Shown here: one piece after another, positions 1-6,247 of the stretch
Numbering within the stretch: the first letter of the stretch is position 1
How the letters are laid out: each line of letters begins with the position of its first letter
Assembly (NCBI GenBank): GCA_949744025.1
Contig: CATJWA010000154.1
Location: 1 to 9,488 of the forward strand
DNA from: an uncultured Eubacteriales bacterium
GTDB taxonomy: Bacteria > Bacillota > Clostridia > Oscillospirales > Oscillospiraceae
Reading direction: 5' to 3'
DNA: 9,488 nt
The notes under the pieces: model-generated
Databases searched by the model: none
The model's input: only the letters and a program-made list of their open reading frames with translations
Told to the model about the DNA's origin: nothing
Program-made: the position numbers and the translations under genes

Positions 1-717
1 GCGCGTCCCTTCCGCTCGCCGCACCACACGGTATCCGCCGCGGCGCTGTCCGGGGGCGGCTCTCTCCCGAGGCCGGGCGAGATAAGCCTTGCGCACAACG
101 GCGTGCTGTTTTTAGACGAGCTGCCCGAGTTCGGGCGAGACACGCTCGACGTGCTGCGCCAGCCGATTGAGGACGGACGGGTGACCATCGCGCGCGCCGG
201 CGGCACGCTGACATTTCCCAGCCGCTTCATGCTCGTGTGCGCGATGAACCCCTGCAAATGCGGCTGGTACGGCCATCCCTCGGGCCGCTGCCGCTGCTCG
301 GAGCTGTCCGTGCGGCAGTACAGGGGCCGCGTGTCGGGGCCGATGCTCGACAGGATAGACATTTTCGCGGAGGTGCCCTCGCTGGACTTCGACGAGCTCA
401 GCCGGCGTCCCGACGGGGAAGCTTCCGCGGAGATTAAAAAGCGAGTCAACGCGGCGCGGGAGCTTCAGAGCGCGCGCCTTGCCGGCAGCGGCGTTTCGTG
501 CAACGCGTATATGGAGCAGGGGCAGCTTGACAAATACTGCGCGCTGGACGAGTCCTGCCGAGAGCTCATGCGCGGCGCCTTTGACGCGCTGGGTCTGACC
601 GCGCGCAGCTATGACCGCATTCTGCGCGTGGCGCGCACCATAGCCGACCTGGACGGCGGGGGAGACATAAAGCCACAGCACATAGCCGAGGCGGTGCAGT
701 ACCGTACATACGCTTAG
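1..717 (+). CDS. YifB/ComM-family Mg-chelatase-like AAA ATPase, C-terminal part
   Basis: The frame is open from the first base, so the gene is cut by the window edge. 238 residues are visible of a family usually about 500 long; the N-terminal Lon-like domain and Walker A lie outside. Seen: the family hallmark RPFRSPHHT at residues 2-10, PRPGEISLAHNGVLFLDE with the Walker B acidic pair at about residues 38-39, then AMNPCKCGWYGHP followed by further Cys residues (GRCRCS) that may bind metal, and MLDRIDIF with a likely arginine finger. The C-terminal about 90 residues match the helical Mg_chelatase_C domain (RSYDRILRVARTIADL). E. coli ComM is a hexameric helicase that promotes branch migration during natural transformation; in Firmicutes the role of YifB is less clear. 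thiI starts 74 bp downstream on the same strand. Identification is firm; the biological role is inferred from the family. Confidence 0.95.
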   Translation, partial: ARPFRSPHHTVSAAALSGGGSLPRPGEISLAHNGVLFLDELPEFGRDTLDVLRQPIEDGRVTIARAGGTLTFPSRFMLVCAMNPCKCGWYGHPSGRCRCSELSVRQYRGRVSGPMLDRIDIFAEVPSLDFDELSRRPDGEASAEIKKRVNAARELQSARLAGSGVSCNAYMEQGQLDKYCALDESCRELMRGAFDALGLTARSYDRILRVARTIADLDGGGDIKPQHIAEAVQYRTYA

Positions 718-791
718 GCGTCAAATGAGAGGCCGCGCCGCGGCGAAACTCTGCGAGGCAGCGGAGGATTTACGCATAAGGAAGAATATAT

Positions 792-1973
792 ATGAACGAC
801 ATAATTTTGCTCAAGCAGGGCGAGATCGTCCTCAAGGGCTTAAACAGGAAAAATTTCGAGCAGCGGCTTGTTTCCAACGCCGTGCGGAGGCTGCGGCCCT
901 TTGGGAAATTCCGCGTCTACGCGGTGCAGTCAACGGTCTACGTCGAGCCGCAGGAGGACGGCTGCGACATGGACGGGGCCTTTGACGCGCTCAAAACCGT
1001 GTTCGGCGTGATAAGCCTGACGCGGGCGGCGGCCTGCGAAAAGGACAGGGACGCGATTGCGAAAAAGGCCGTAGAGTATCTGGCGGAGGACATGCGCGCG
1101 GCGAAAAGCTTCAAGGTCGAGTCCAAGCGCAGCGACAAGAGCTTTCCCATGACGAGCATACAGCTCAGCCAATACGTCGGCGGCGAGCTGGCCGAGGCGT
1201 TTCCGGACACGAGGGTTGACGTGCACGAGCCCGAGCTTATCGTCAACGTGGAGGTGCGCGACTACGCCGCCTACGTCCACGCGCGGCCCGTGCCCGGCGC
1301 GGGGGGGATGCCGGTGGGCTGCAACGGCAGGGCGGTGACCCTGCTCTCCGGCGGGATAGACAGCCCCGTGTCCAGCTACATGATAGCCAAGCGCGGAGTG
1401 CACATGATTCCCGTGCACTTCTTCTCCTTCCCCTACACAAGCGAGGCGGCGAAGGAGAAGGTCATCGAGCTGGCGCAAAAGCTCACGGCATGGTGCGGCC
1501 GGCAGACGCTGGAGATTGTGCCCTTCACGCACATTCAGGAGGAGATTCGCGACAGGTGTCCCGAGGAGTACTTCACGATAATCATGCGCCGGTTCATGAT
1601 GCGCATTGCCGCGCGCATCGCCGAGTACAACGGCTGCGGCGCGCTGGTGACGGGCGAGAATTTAGGACAGGGCGCCAGCCAGACCATGAGCGCGATGGCA
1701 GTGACCGAGGCGGTCAGCCCCCTGCCGGTGCTGCGCCCGCTGGTGGGCTTCGACAAGGAGGAGATTGTCAGGCTGGCGCGCAAGATAGGCACCTTTGAGA
1801 CCTCGATACTGCCCTACGAGGACTGCTGCACCGTCTTTACCCCGCGGCACCCGAAGCTGCGGCCCACGGCCGCGGAGGCGGAGGAGTGCGAGAAGGCGCT
1901 TGACGTGGAGGGGCTGGTCGAGGAGGCTTTCAACGGCATTGAGCGTATTCGCTTAGAGGTCGGGACTGACTGA
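792..1973 (+). CDS. thiI: tRNA 4-thiouridine sulfurtransferase ThiI (no rhodanese domain)
   Basis: The 393-residue protein has the ThiI layout: an N-terminal ferredoxin-like domain (about 1-60), a THUMP RNA-binding domain (about 60-165), and a PP-loop adenylation domain with SGGIDSPV at 186-193. Further family blocks are VTGENLGQGASQT (287-299) and YEDCCTVFTPRHP (342-354), whose Cys345/Cys346 lie where the persulfide-reactive cysteine is expected. ThiI adenylates U8 of tRNA and inserts sulfur to give 4-thiouridine; in some bacteria it also feeds thiazole synthesis. The protein ends about 90 residues short of E. coli ThiI because the rhodanese domain is absent, as in Bacillus subtilis, where a dedicated cysteine desulfurase (NifZ) supplies sulfur. 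No desulfurase gene is in the window. AAGGAAG at 778-784 precedes the ATG by 7 nt. cinA follows after 15 bp, so the two are probably co-transcribed. Confidence 0.97.
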   Translation: MNDIILLKQGEIVLKGLNRKNFEQRLVSNAVRRLRPFGKFRVYAVQSTVYVEPQEDGCDMDGAFDALKTVFGVISLTRAAACEKDRDAIAKKAVEYLAEDMRAAKSFKVESKRSDKSFPMTSIQLSQYVGGELAEAFPDTRVDVHEPELIVNVEVRDYAAYVHARPVPGAGGMPVGCNGRAVTLLSGGIDSPVSSYMIAKRGVHMIPVHFFSFPYTSEAAKEKVIELAQKLTAWCGRQTLEIVPFTHIQEEIRDRCPEEYFTIIMRRFMMRIAARIAEYNGCGALVTGENLGQGASQTMSAMAVTEAVSPLPVLRPLVGFDKEEIVRLARKIGTFETSILPYEDCCTVFTPRHPKLRPTAAEAEECEKALDVEGLVEEAFNGIERIRLEVGTD

Positions 1974-1980
1974 AGGAGGG
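1973..1980 (+). promoter_or_regulatory. Ribosome binding site of cinA
   Basis: AAGGAGGG sits 8 nt before the cinA ATG at 1989 and begins on the last base of the thiI stop codon (TGA 1971-1973). This near-perfect Shine-Dalgarno sequence fixes the cinA start and suggests that thiI and cinA are translated from one message. Confidence 0.85.
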
Positions 1981-1988
1981 AAAAGTCA

Positions 1989-3239
1989 ATGAACGCGGAG
2001 ATTATTTCCGTGGGGACCGAGCTGCTGCTGGGCAACATCGTCAACACCAACGCGCGGGATTTGTCGGTGATGCTCTCGGAGCTGGGGATAAACGTCTACT
2101 GGCACAGCGTGGTGGGGGACAACCCCGAGCGGCTGACCGAGACGCTGGAAATTGCGCGGCAGCGCGCGGACATCATCATAACCACCGGCGGCCTGGGGCC
2201 GACCTGCGACGATCTGACCAAGCAGACGGTGGCGCGCGAGTTCGGCTTGGAGCTTTACTTCGACGAGCGGGCCGAGCGGGATATTGAGGATTATTTCCGC
2301 CGTGGCAAGCTGATTATGACGGACAACAACCGGCAGCAGGCCTGGGTGCCCGTGGGCTGCACGCCGTTTTACAACACCTGCGGCACCGCGCCGGGCTGCG
2401 CCTTTTTCGCGCGGGACACGCACGTGCTGATCCTGCCCGGGCCGCCGAAGGAGTGTCTGACCATGATGCGCCGCGGCGGGCTGGACTACCTGCGCTCGCT
2501 GTCGGCCGAGCAGATTTACTCCCACAACATCCACCTGTTCGGCCTGGGCGAGAGCTACGTCGAGTCGCTGCTGCGCGAGAGGATGAACGAGCTGGAAAAC
2601 CCCACGCTCGCGCCCTACGCGCGCGAGGTTGAGGTCCGTCTGCGCGTCACCGCCAAGGCATCCAGCCGTGAGGCGGCCGAGGAGATGATGGCCCCCGTGA
2701 TTGACGAGGTGCGCCGGAGGCTGGGTGAGTACGTTTACGGCGTGGACACGGACACGCTGGAAAACACCGTGCTGGGCCTGCTCAGGGCTCAGGGCAAAAC
2801 CCTGGCCGCGGCCGAGAGCTGCACCGGAGGGCTCATCGCCAAGCGAATGACGGACCTGCCGGGCGCGTCGAGCGTTTTTCTCGGAGGCGTGACGGTGTAC
2901 ACAAACGAGGCGAAAATGCTCCTGCTGGGTGTGGACGGGGACACGCTGCGCGAGAAAAGCGCCGTCAGCCGCGAGGTGGCCGTGCAGCTTGCAGAGAAGG
3001 TGCGCGCCAGGCTGGGCGCGGACTTCGGTCTGGGAGTCACCGGCGTGGCGGGACCGGACAGCGACGGCATCCACGCTGTCGGCACCGTGTTCGTCTCGCT
3101 GTGCGACGGGGAGAGCACCCATGTGCGCGAGCTGCGCCTGAGCCCGCAGTACGACCGCGGGAAGATACGCAAGCTCGCGGCCAGCCACGCGCTGGACATG
3201 CTGCGCAGGTCCCTGACCGGCCTGCCGGTGGTGATATAG
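1989..3239 (+). CDS. cinA: CinA-family protein: MoCF-like domain plus NMN amidohydrolase domain
   Basis: The 416-residue protein has the full two-domain CinA layout. The N-terminal MoCF_biosynth (COG1058) domain spans about 1-170, with SVGTELLLGNIVNTN (7-21), TTGGLGPTCDDLTK (65-78) and LPGPPKE (149-155). A middle linker domain (about 180-250) follows. The C-terminal CinA_C/PncC domain (about 255-410) has AAESCTGGLIAKR (274-286), YTNEAK (304-309) and GVTGVAGPDSDG (349-360). Characterised members hydrolyse ADP-ribose (N-domain) and deamidate NMN to nicotinate mononucleotide (C-domain), recycling pyridine nucleotide. Ser277, Tyr304 and Lys309 sit where the deamidase catalytic residues are expected. 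The name refers to competence-induced expression with recA in pneumococcus; no recA is visible here. It lies 15 bp after thiI and 136 bp before the phosphoribosyltransferase gene. Identification is firm; activity of each domain is inferred. Confidence 0.96.
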   Translation: MNAEIISVGTELLLGNIVNTNARDLSVMLSELGINVYWHSVVGDNPERLTETLEIARQRADIIITTGGLGPTCDDLTKQTVAREFGLELYFDERAERDIEDYFRRGKLIMTDNNRQQAWVPVGCTPFYNTCGTAPGCAFFARDTHVLILPGPPKECLTMMRRGGLDYLRSLSAEQIYSHNIHLFGLGESYVESLLRERMNELENPTLAPYAREVEVRLRVTAKASSREAAEEMMAPVIDEVRRRLGEYVYGVDTDTLENTVLGLLRAQGKTLAAAESCTGGLIAKRMTDLPGASSVFLGGVTVYTNEAKMLLLGVDGDTLREKSAVSREVAVQLAEKVRARLGADFGLGVTGVAGPDSDGIHAVGTVFVSLCDGESTHVRELRLSPQYDRGKIRKLAASHALDMLRRSLTGLPVVI

Positions 3240-3283
3240 ACCCCGATTTTTGCTTTCGGCGCGGTAAAATTGCATGCAGGTAC

Positions 3284-3360
3284 TTGATTTGCCGCGAAAA
3301 ATATATTAAACTTAAGGCGCTGTGCCGTTTTGGTAACTGACGGGATTGATATAAATTTTA
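3284..3360 (+). promoter_or_regulatory. AT-rich leader with possible promoter for the phosphoribosyltransferase gene
   Basis: The gap between cinA and the next gene is clearly richer in A/T than its surroundings. Candidate elements are TTGATT at 3284-3289 with TTAAAC at 3306-3311 (16-nt spacer), and an extended -10-like TGATATAAA at 3347-3355. The second lies so close to the GGAGGA ribosome binding site (3361-3366) that a transcript starting there would have almost no leader, so the first is preferred. Neither is a strong consensus match. No riboswitch fold was recognised. Confidence 0.35.
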
Positions 3361-3375
3361 GGAGGAAGCAAAACC

Positions 3376-3927
3376 ATGACTTACGAGATGGACATCGCCG
3401 GGCTAAAGCGCGATTTGCCTATCTGCAAGGTAACTGACGACTTATACATTGGCGCTTTTGTAATATTCGGAGACGTGGAGCTGACGGTCCACTGCGCGGC
3501 GGAGCTGCTGCGGCGCGCTCCGGAGTATGACTACCTGATAGCGCCCGAGGCCAAGGCTATACCGCTGCTGTACGAGATGGCCCGCCAGAGCGGGGCGGAG
3601 AAATATTTCCTCGCGCGCAAGAAGGCAAAGGCCTACATGCAGGGCGTATTTGAGGTGAAGGTCAACTCCATAACCACCGCCGGAGAGCAGACGCTGGTGA
3701 TAGACACCGAGGACGCAAAGCAGATTCGCGGCAAAAAGATGCTCATACTCGACGACGTTATCTCCACGGGAGAGTCGCTTCACGCCATGGAGGTGCTGGT
3801 TGAGAAGGCCGGAGGGATAGTGGCCGGAAGGATGGCCATCCTCGCCGAGGGCGAGGCGCAGAAGCGCGACGATATCATCACTCTGGCTCCCCTGCCGGTG
3901 TTCAACGCCGACGGAACGGTTAAATAA
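3376..3927 (+). CDS. Type I phosphoribosyltransferase, Apt-like (purine salvage?)
   Basis: The 183-residue protein has the PRPP-binding signature of type I phosphoribosyltransferases at about 122-134 (MLILDDVISTGES), preceded by hydrophobic strands, and a likely flexible-loop segment LARKKAKAYM at 79-88. LIAPEAKAIPL (54-64) occupies the place of the PPi-binding loop. Length and domain order fit adenine or xanthine phosphoribosyltransferases (about 170-190 aa), which join a free base to PRPP to give the nucleotide. The base specificity cannot be read: the loop and the TGES ending differ from classic E. coli Apt, and related clostridial proteins are commonly annotated only as Apt-like. GGAGGA at 3361-3366, 9 nt before the ATG, fixes the start. 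It probably has its own promoter and ends at a strong terminator 15 bp beyond the stop codon. Confidence 0.85.
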   Translation: MTYEMDIAGLKRDLPICKVTDDLYIGAFVIFGDVELTVHCAAELLRRAPEYDYLIAPEAKAIPLLYEMARQSGAEKYFLARKKAKAYMQGVFEVKVNSITTAGEQTLVIDTEDAKQIRGKKMLILDDVISTGESLHAMEVLVEKAGGIVAGRMAILAEGEAQKRDDIITLAPLPVFNADGTVK

Positions 3928-3941
3928 CAGAAAAATATCGT

Positions 3942-3976
3942 AAAGCAGGCCGCCCAAAAGGGGCGGCCTGCTTTTT
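3942..3976. terminator. Strong intrinsic terminator, probably bidirectional
   Basis: A 14-bp perfect stem pairs 3942-3955 (AAAGCAGGCCGCCC) with 3961-3974, with a 5-nt loop AAAAG and a T-run 3972-3976 on the + strand. Read on the minus strand the same stem is followed by TTTACGATATTTTT. It sits between the convergent phosphoribosyltransferase (stop 3925-3927) and histidine kinase (stop 3981-3983) genes, so it can end both transcripts. Confidence 0.93.
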
Positions 3977-3980
3977 GCGC

Positions 3981-5300
3981 TCAGGTATGGGGACGGGCGG
4001 GGCTGTCAGGCACCGGGATGCAGGCTATCAGCTCAAACCGTCCGCCTGTGGCGCGGGCTTCGAGGCTTCCGCCGCCGCGCTGGGCTATCTCGCGCATGCA
4101 GGCAAGGCCGAAGCCGTGCTCGCCGCGCCCGGGCTTGGTGGTTTGCAGGCTGTCCTGAAGCTCCCAGTCCACGGCATTTTCCACGCGAAGCATGAAAAGC
4201 CCCTTGTCCACGCGGCAGCGAAGGGTGATTTTCCTGTCGCGGCAGCGCGAGGCCGCCTCCATGGCGTTGTCCAGCGCGTTGCCGAGAAGGGCGCACAGGT
4301 CCGTGTCCGCGATTGGCAGCGGCTCGGGCAGACAGACGGAAAAGTCGGCGGTCAGTCCCAGGCGGCCGAGCTCCTCGCGCTTGGCCGAGAGCACCACGTT
4401 GGCCGTCTCGTTTTCGCACACGCGCGCTCCCCCTGCCATGGCGGGGGAGCCGGCTATCTGTTCCAGATAGCCGATGGCCTTTCCGGTCTCGCCGCGCTCA
4501 AGCAGGCCGCGCAGAGCCGTGATGTGGTTTCGCAGGTCATGCCGCAGGGTGCGTACCTGCTGCTCCTGCCGCCGGAGCGTCTGGTAATAGCTCTCGCGCT
4601 GCTCGGCAAGGCGTCCGGAGAGCTCAAGCCGCTCGTGCCCGTCAAGCACCAGTACGGCCGCTAAAAGGGCAAGCGCGGTCAGGAACACGAAGGGCAGCAC
4701 GGCTAAGCCAAGGCTGAGAGTCAGGCTCAGGGCGGCCGCGGAGTCGTACTTCGCGCCGTAGGGAATAACAACCACGGCCGTCAGCGCGCACAGGGGCATG
4801 GCCGCAAGCACGGCCGTAAGGCTCCACAGCCGGGGCGGAAGCTGCGGCGGAGACTCCGGCAGGCGGCGGCGGAAAAGAAGGTAGATAAGGCCGAAGGCGG
4901 CGGGACGCATAAAGCGCGTGGCGTGGTCGTAGTGTTCGCGCAGGTTGTGCACGCTGCCGAGATAGGTGTCAATCATGGCGCACACGGACATGACAAGACA
5001 GAACAGGATTGAGGCCAGCGCCAGGCGTCCGAGCAGGTTCCCGCGCGTGCACAGCATGACCGCGGCGAAGAAGAACGGCAGGGTCAACAGCAGATTGTTG
5101 TCTCCGACCCAGATTATCATGCCCGTGCTGCCGGAAAAAACAAGATACAGCGCCGCGCGGCAGGCCCGCCGCGGCTTGACGGCGAGGAAGGCGGAGCAGG
5201 TTTTGTATATGAAAAGCCCGCTTATGAAAAGCGGAAGGGTCCACGCCCAGCCGAGGTGACGGACGAAGGTGCCCAGCCAGTCTGCGATAAGCTCAGGCAT
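3981..5300 (-). CDS. AgrC-like GHKL sensor histidine kinase
   Basis: The 439-residue protein has an N-terminal membrane domain (about 1-220) with roughly six or seven hydrophobic segments (near 17-33, 46-64, 68-84, 91-112, 132-143, 160-181, 190-219). A coiled stretch (222-250) leads to the kinase core. The phosphoacceptor motif is LRHDLRNHI with His254; the N-box is LLGNALDNAMEA (Asn341, Asn345); the G-box is GEHGFGLACMREI (393-405). The RHDxRNH box, the polytopic sensor and a LytTR partner place it in the AgrC/VirS-type (HPK10-like) family, which usually senses peptides. No large extracytoplasmic sensor domain is seen, and no agrB or agrD is in the window. The frame is open upstream to an ATG at 5465, but that would overlap the regulator by about 160 bp. 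The ATG at 5300 has GGAGGA 8 nt upstream and lies 4 nt after the regulator stop codon, so it is preferred. It presumably phosphorylates the regulator encoded just before it. Confidence 0.93.
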   Translation of the reverse strand: MPELIADWLGTFVRHLGWAWTLPLFISGLFIYKTCSAFLAVKPRRACRAALYLVFSGSTGMIIWVGDNNLLLTLPFFFAAVMLCTRGNLLGRLALASILFCLVMSVCAMIDTYLGSVHNLREHYDHATRFMRPAAFGLIYLLFRRRLPESPPQLPPRLWSLTAVLAAMPLCALTAVVVIPYGAKYDSAAALSLTLSLGLAVLPFVFLTALALLAAVLVLDGHERLELSGRLAEQRESYYQTLRRQEQQVRTLRHDLRNHITALRGLLERGETGKAIGYLEQIAGSPAMAGGARVCENETANVVLSAKREELGRLGLTADFSVCLPEPLPIADTDLCALLGNALDNAMEAASRCRDRKITLRCRVDKGLFMLRVENAVDWELQDSLQTTKPGRGEHGFGLACMREIAQRGGGSLEARATGGRFELIACIPVPDSPARPHT

Positions 5301-5304
5301 GCTT

Positions 5305-6015
5305 TCAGTCCTCCAGATATGAACGCGCCAGCGCGGCCAGCGCCGCGGCGCGCCTCTCGCGGCTGACGGGAAGCGCCGTATCACCGAGAAAGACCTGCGC
5401 GCCGTCCATGCGCTCAACCGCCTGCGCGCGGACAAGATAGCGCTGATGTATGCGCACAAAGCCATCGCCGGCGCTGCGCTCGACCTCGTCTAATTTCGCG
5501 TAGAACACATACTCCCGGGTGTTGGTCACGCACCTGACCTGGCGGCGGTCGGAGACGAAGTAGAGTATGTTCCTTTTCGGGATGCGGTAGAGCGTTTCTC
5601 CGCTGCGGCAGACGAAAACGGCGTCCGCGTCCCGGCACAGCGCCGCGCAGGCGCGCTCAAGCACGCCGTCAAGCTGCTCCGGCTTCGGCGGCTTGAGCAG
5701 GTAGCCGAGCGCGCCGACCGCGTAGCCGTCGAAAACATGCTCGGAGTAGCCGGTGACGAACACGAGCTGAAGCGTCTCGTCGAGCGCGCGCAGGCGTCGG
5801 GCGGTCTCCATGCCGCCGAGCTGGCCCATTTCCATATCTAAAAACACCAGGTCCAGCTCGCCCGCGTGGCTGTCCAGCCAGCGCAGCAGGCCCTCGCCGC
5901 CGGAAAACTCGAAAACCTCCGCGTCCGAGTGCCGCCGCTCCAGCGCCCGCTCGAGTGCGGCGCGCAGCGACATGCGCGCGGGCAGCGCGTCGTCACAGAT
6001 TCCTATACGAAGCAT
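5305..6015 (-). CDS. LytTR-family response regulator (AgrA-like)
   Basis: The 236-residue protein has a receiver domain (1-122) with acidic Asp8/Asp9, phosphoacceptor Asp60 in LVFLDMEM, Thr88 in FVTGY and Lys108 in YLLKP. A C-terminal LytTR DNA-binding domain (about 132-232) carries FVRIHQRYLV (186-195) and LPVSRE (215-220). Regulators of this class bind paired direct repeats about 21 bp apart, and such repeats lie directly upstream at 6080-6162. AAAGGAG at 6024-6030 on this strand supports the ATG at 6015. The kinase gene follows after 4 nt, so the two are very likely translationally coupled, with the regulator first. It is divergent from the ABC transporter genes, which it probably controls. 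Family assignment is firm; the target is inferred from the layout. Confidence 0.95.
   Translation of the reverse strand: MLRIGICDDALPARMSLRAALERALERRHSDAEVFEFSGGEGLLRWLDSHAGELDLVFLDMEMGQLGGMETARRLRALDETLQLVFVTGYSEHVFDGYAVGALGYLLKPPKPEQLDGVLERACAALCRDADAVFVCRSGETLYRIPKRNILYFVSDRRQVRCVTNTREYVFYAKLDEVERSAGDGFVRIHQRYLVRAQAVERMDGAQVFLGDTALPVSRERRAAALAALARSYLED
5309..5314 (-). promoter_or_regulatory. Ribosome binding site deciding the kinase start
   Basis: On the minus strand GGAGGA lies 8 nt before the ATG at 5300 and inside the last codons of the response regulator gene. It supports the shorter, non-overlapping kinase reading over the longer open frame beginning at 5465. Confidence 0.8.
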
Positions 6016-6049
6016 TTTTCAGGCTCCTTTGCGTGAATGATACCCCGCC

Positions 6050-6077
6050 ATTGTACCACATAAACGCTGAAGCTCAA
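6050..6077 (-). promoter_or_regulatory. Promoter of the regulator-kinase operon
   Basis: On the minus strand TTGAGC (6077-6072) and TACAAT (6055-6050) are separated by 16 nt, a good sigma-70/SigA-type match. Transcription would start near 6043, giving a leader of about 28 nt that holds the AAAGGAG ribosome binding site at 6024-6030. The first LytTR-like box begins 2 bp upstream of the -35 element. Confidence 0.65.
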
Positions 6078-6079
6078 AA

Positions 6080-6109
6080 CCGAACTTTACGTCAAAGCGC
6101 CCGAAAGTT
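6080..6109 (-). promoter_or_regulatory. LytTR-type operator, pair 1 (regulator side)
   Basis: Read on the minus strand the boxes are AACTTTCGG (6109-6101) and AAAGTTCGG (6088-6080), separated by 12 bp (21 bp start to start). They match the recalled LytTR consensus [TA][AC][CA]GTTN[AG][TG] at 7 and 8 of its 8 defined positions, with the expected 12-13 bp separation. On the + strand the two 21-bp units starting CCGAA agree at 15 of 21 positions. The pair lies just upstream of the regulator promoter, suggesting autoregulation. Confidence 0.65.
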
Positions 6110-6131
6110 ACATCGCAGGGCGCCGGTACGC

Positions 6132-6163
6132 AAAAAATTACATTCTCCGCGCAGTATTTTACG
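6132..6163 (+). promoter_or_regulatory. LytTR-type operator, pair 2 (transporter side)
   Basis: Two boxes with core TTAC at 6138-6141 and 6159-6162 are again exactly 21 bp apart, the same core and spacing as pair 1 (TTAC at 6087 and 6108). The match to the LytTR consensus is weaker, about 5 of 8 defined positions per box. The downstream box ends 8 bp before the -35 element of the transporter promoter, a usual position for an activator. The pair-to-pair offset is 51 bp, close to five helical turns. Confidence 0.5.
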
Positions 6164-6170
6164 CCGCCGT

Positions 6171-6199
6171 TTGCACTGCGTTCCCCCGCGCGCTACGAT
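6171..6199 (+). promoter_or_regulatory. Promoter of the ABC transporter operon
   Basis: TTGCAC at 6171-6176 and TACGAT at 6194-6199 are separated by exactly 17 nt, a good SigA-type promoter with a probable start near 6206. The leader of about 42 nt contains a small GC hairpin, GGGCC-GTGC-GGCCC at 6215-6228, just before the ribosome binding site at 6231-6238. Confidence 0.65.
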
Positions 6200-6230
6200 G
6201 AGGGTACAAGCACGGGGCCGTGCGGCCCGC

Positions 6231-6238
6231 GGAAAGGA
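6231..6238 (+). promoter_or_regulatory. Ribosome binding site deciding the ATPase start
   Basis: GGAAAGGA directly abuts an ATG at 6239 but lies 9 nt before a second in-frame ATG at 6248. Ribosome spacing therefore favours 6248, giving a protein that begins MLKVENLHKSY, the usual N-terminus of this ATPase family. Confidence 0.7.
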
Positions 6239-6247
6239 ATGATTTTT

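Noticed and set aside
725..985. Open frame in the gap between the YifB gene and thiI
   Set aside because: It mostly overlaps the start of thiI in another frame, has no ribosome binding site and no recognisable motif.
3216..3229. Hairpin ACCGG-CCTG-CCGGT at the end of cinA as a terminator
   Set aside because: Only five base pairs, inside the coding sequence, and the nearest T-run (3247-3251) is about 17 nt away.
1986..3275. Long open frame (429 codons) on the minus strand opposite cinA
   Set aside because: It mirrors the high-GC third positions of cinA, shows no recognisable motif, is rich in His/Gln/Arg/Ala as antisense frames are, and lies entirely opposite a clearly recognised gene.
4426..4450. 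Hairpin GCTCCCCC-T-GCCATGGC-GGGGGAGC inside the kinase gene
   Set aside because: A 12-bp stem with one bulged base, but it encodes Ser-Pro-Ala-Met-Ala-Gly-Gly-Ala in the linker between H-box and N-box, has no T-run, and is plausible by chance in GC-rich coding DNA.
3975..4664. Open frame on the plus strand opposite the kinase
   Set aside because: It is antisense to the conserved histidine kinase catalytic core, lacks a ribosome binding site and starts inside the terminator T-run region.
5301..5465. N-terminal extension of the kinase from an ATG at 5465
   Set aside because: It would overlap the regulator gene almost completely at its 3' end, adds an Arg-rich stretch unlike a membrane sensor, and a good GGAGGA lies before the ATG at 5300.
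6198..6242. 14-codon open frame in the divergent region (possible leader peptide)
   Set aside because: It begins inside the -10 element, has no ribosome binding site and would not be transcribed in full from the predicted start.
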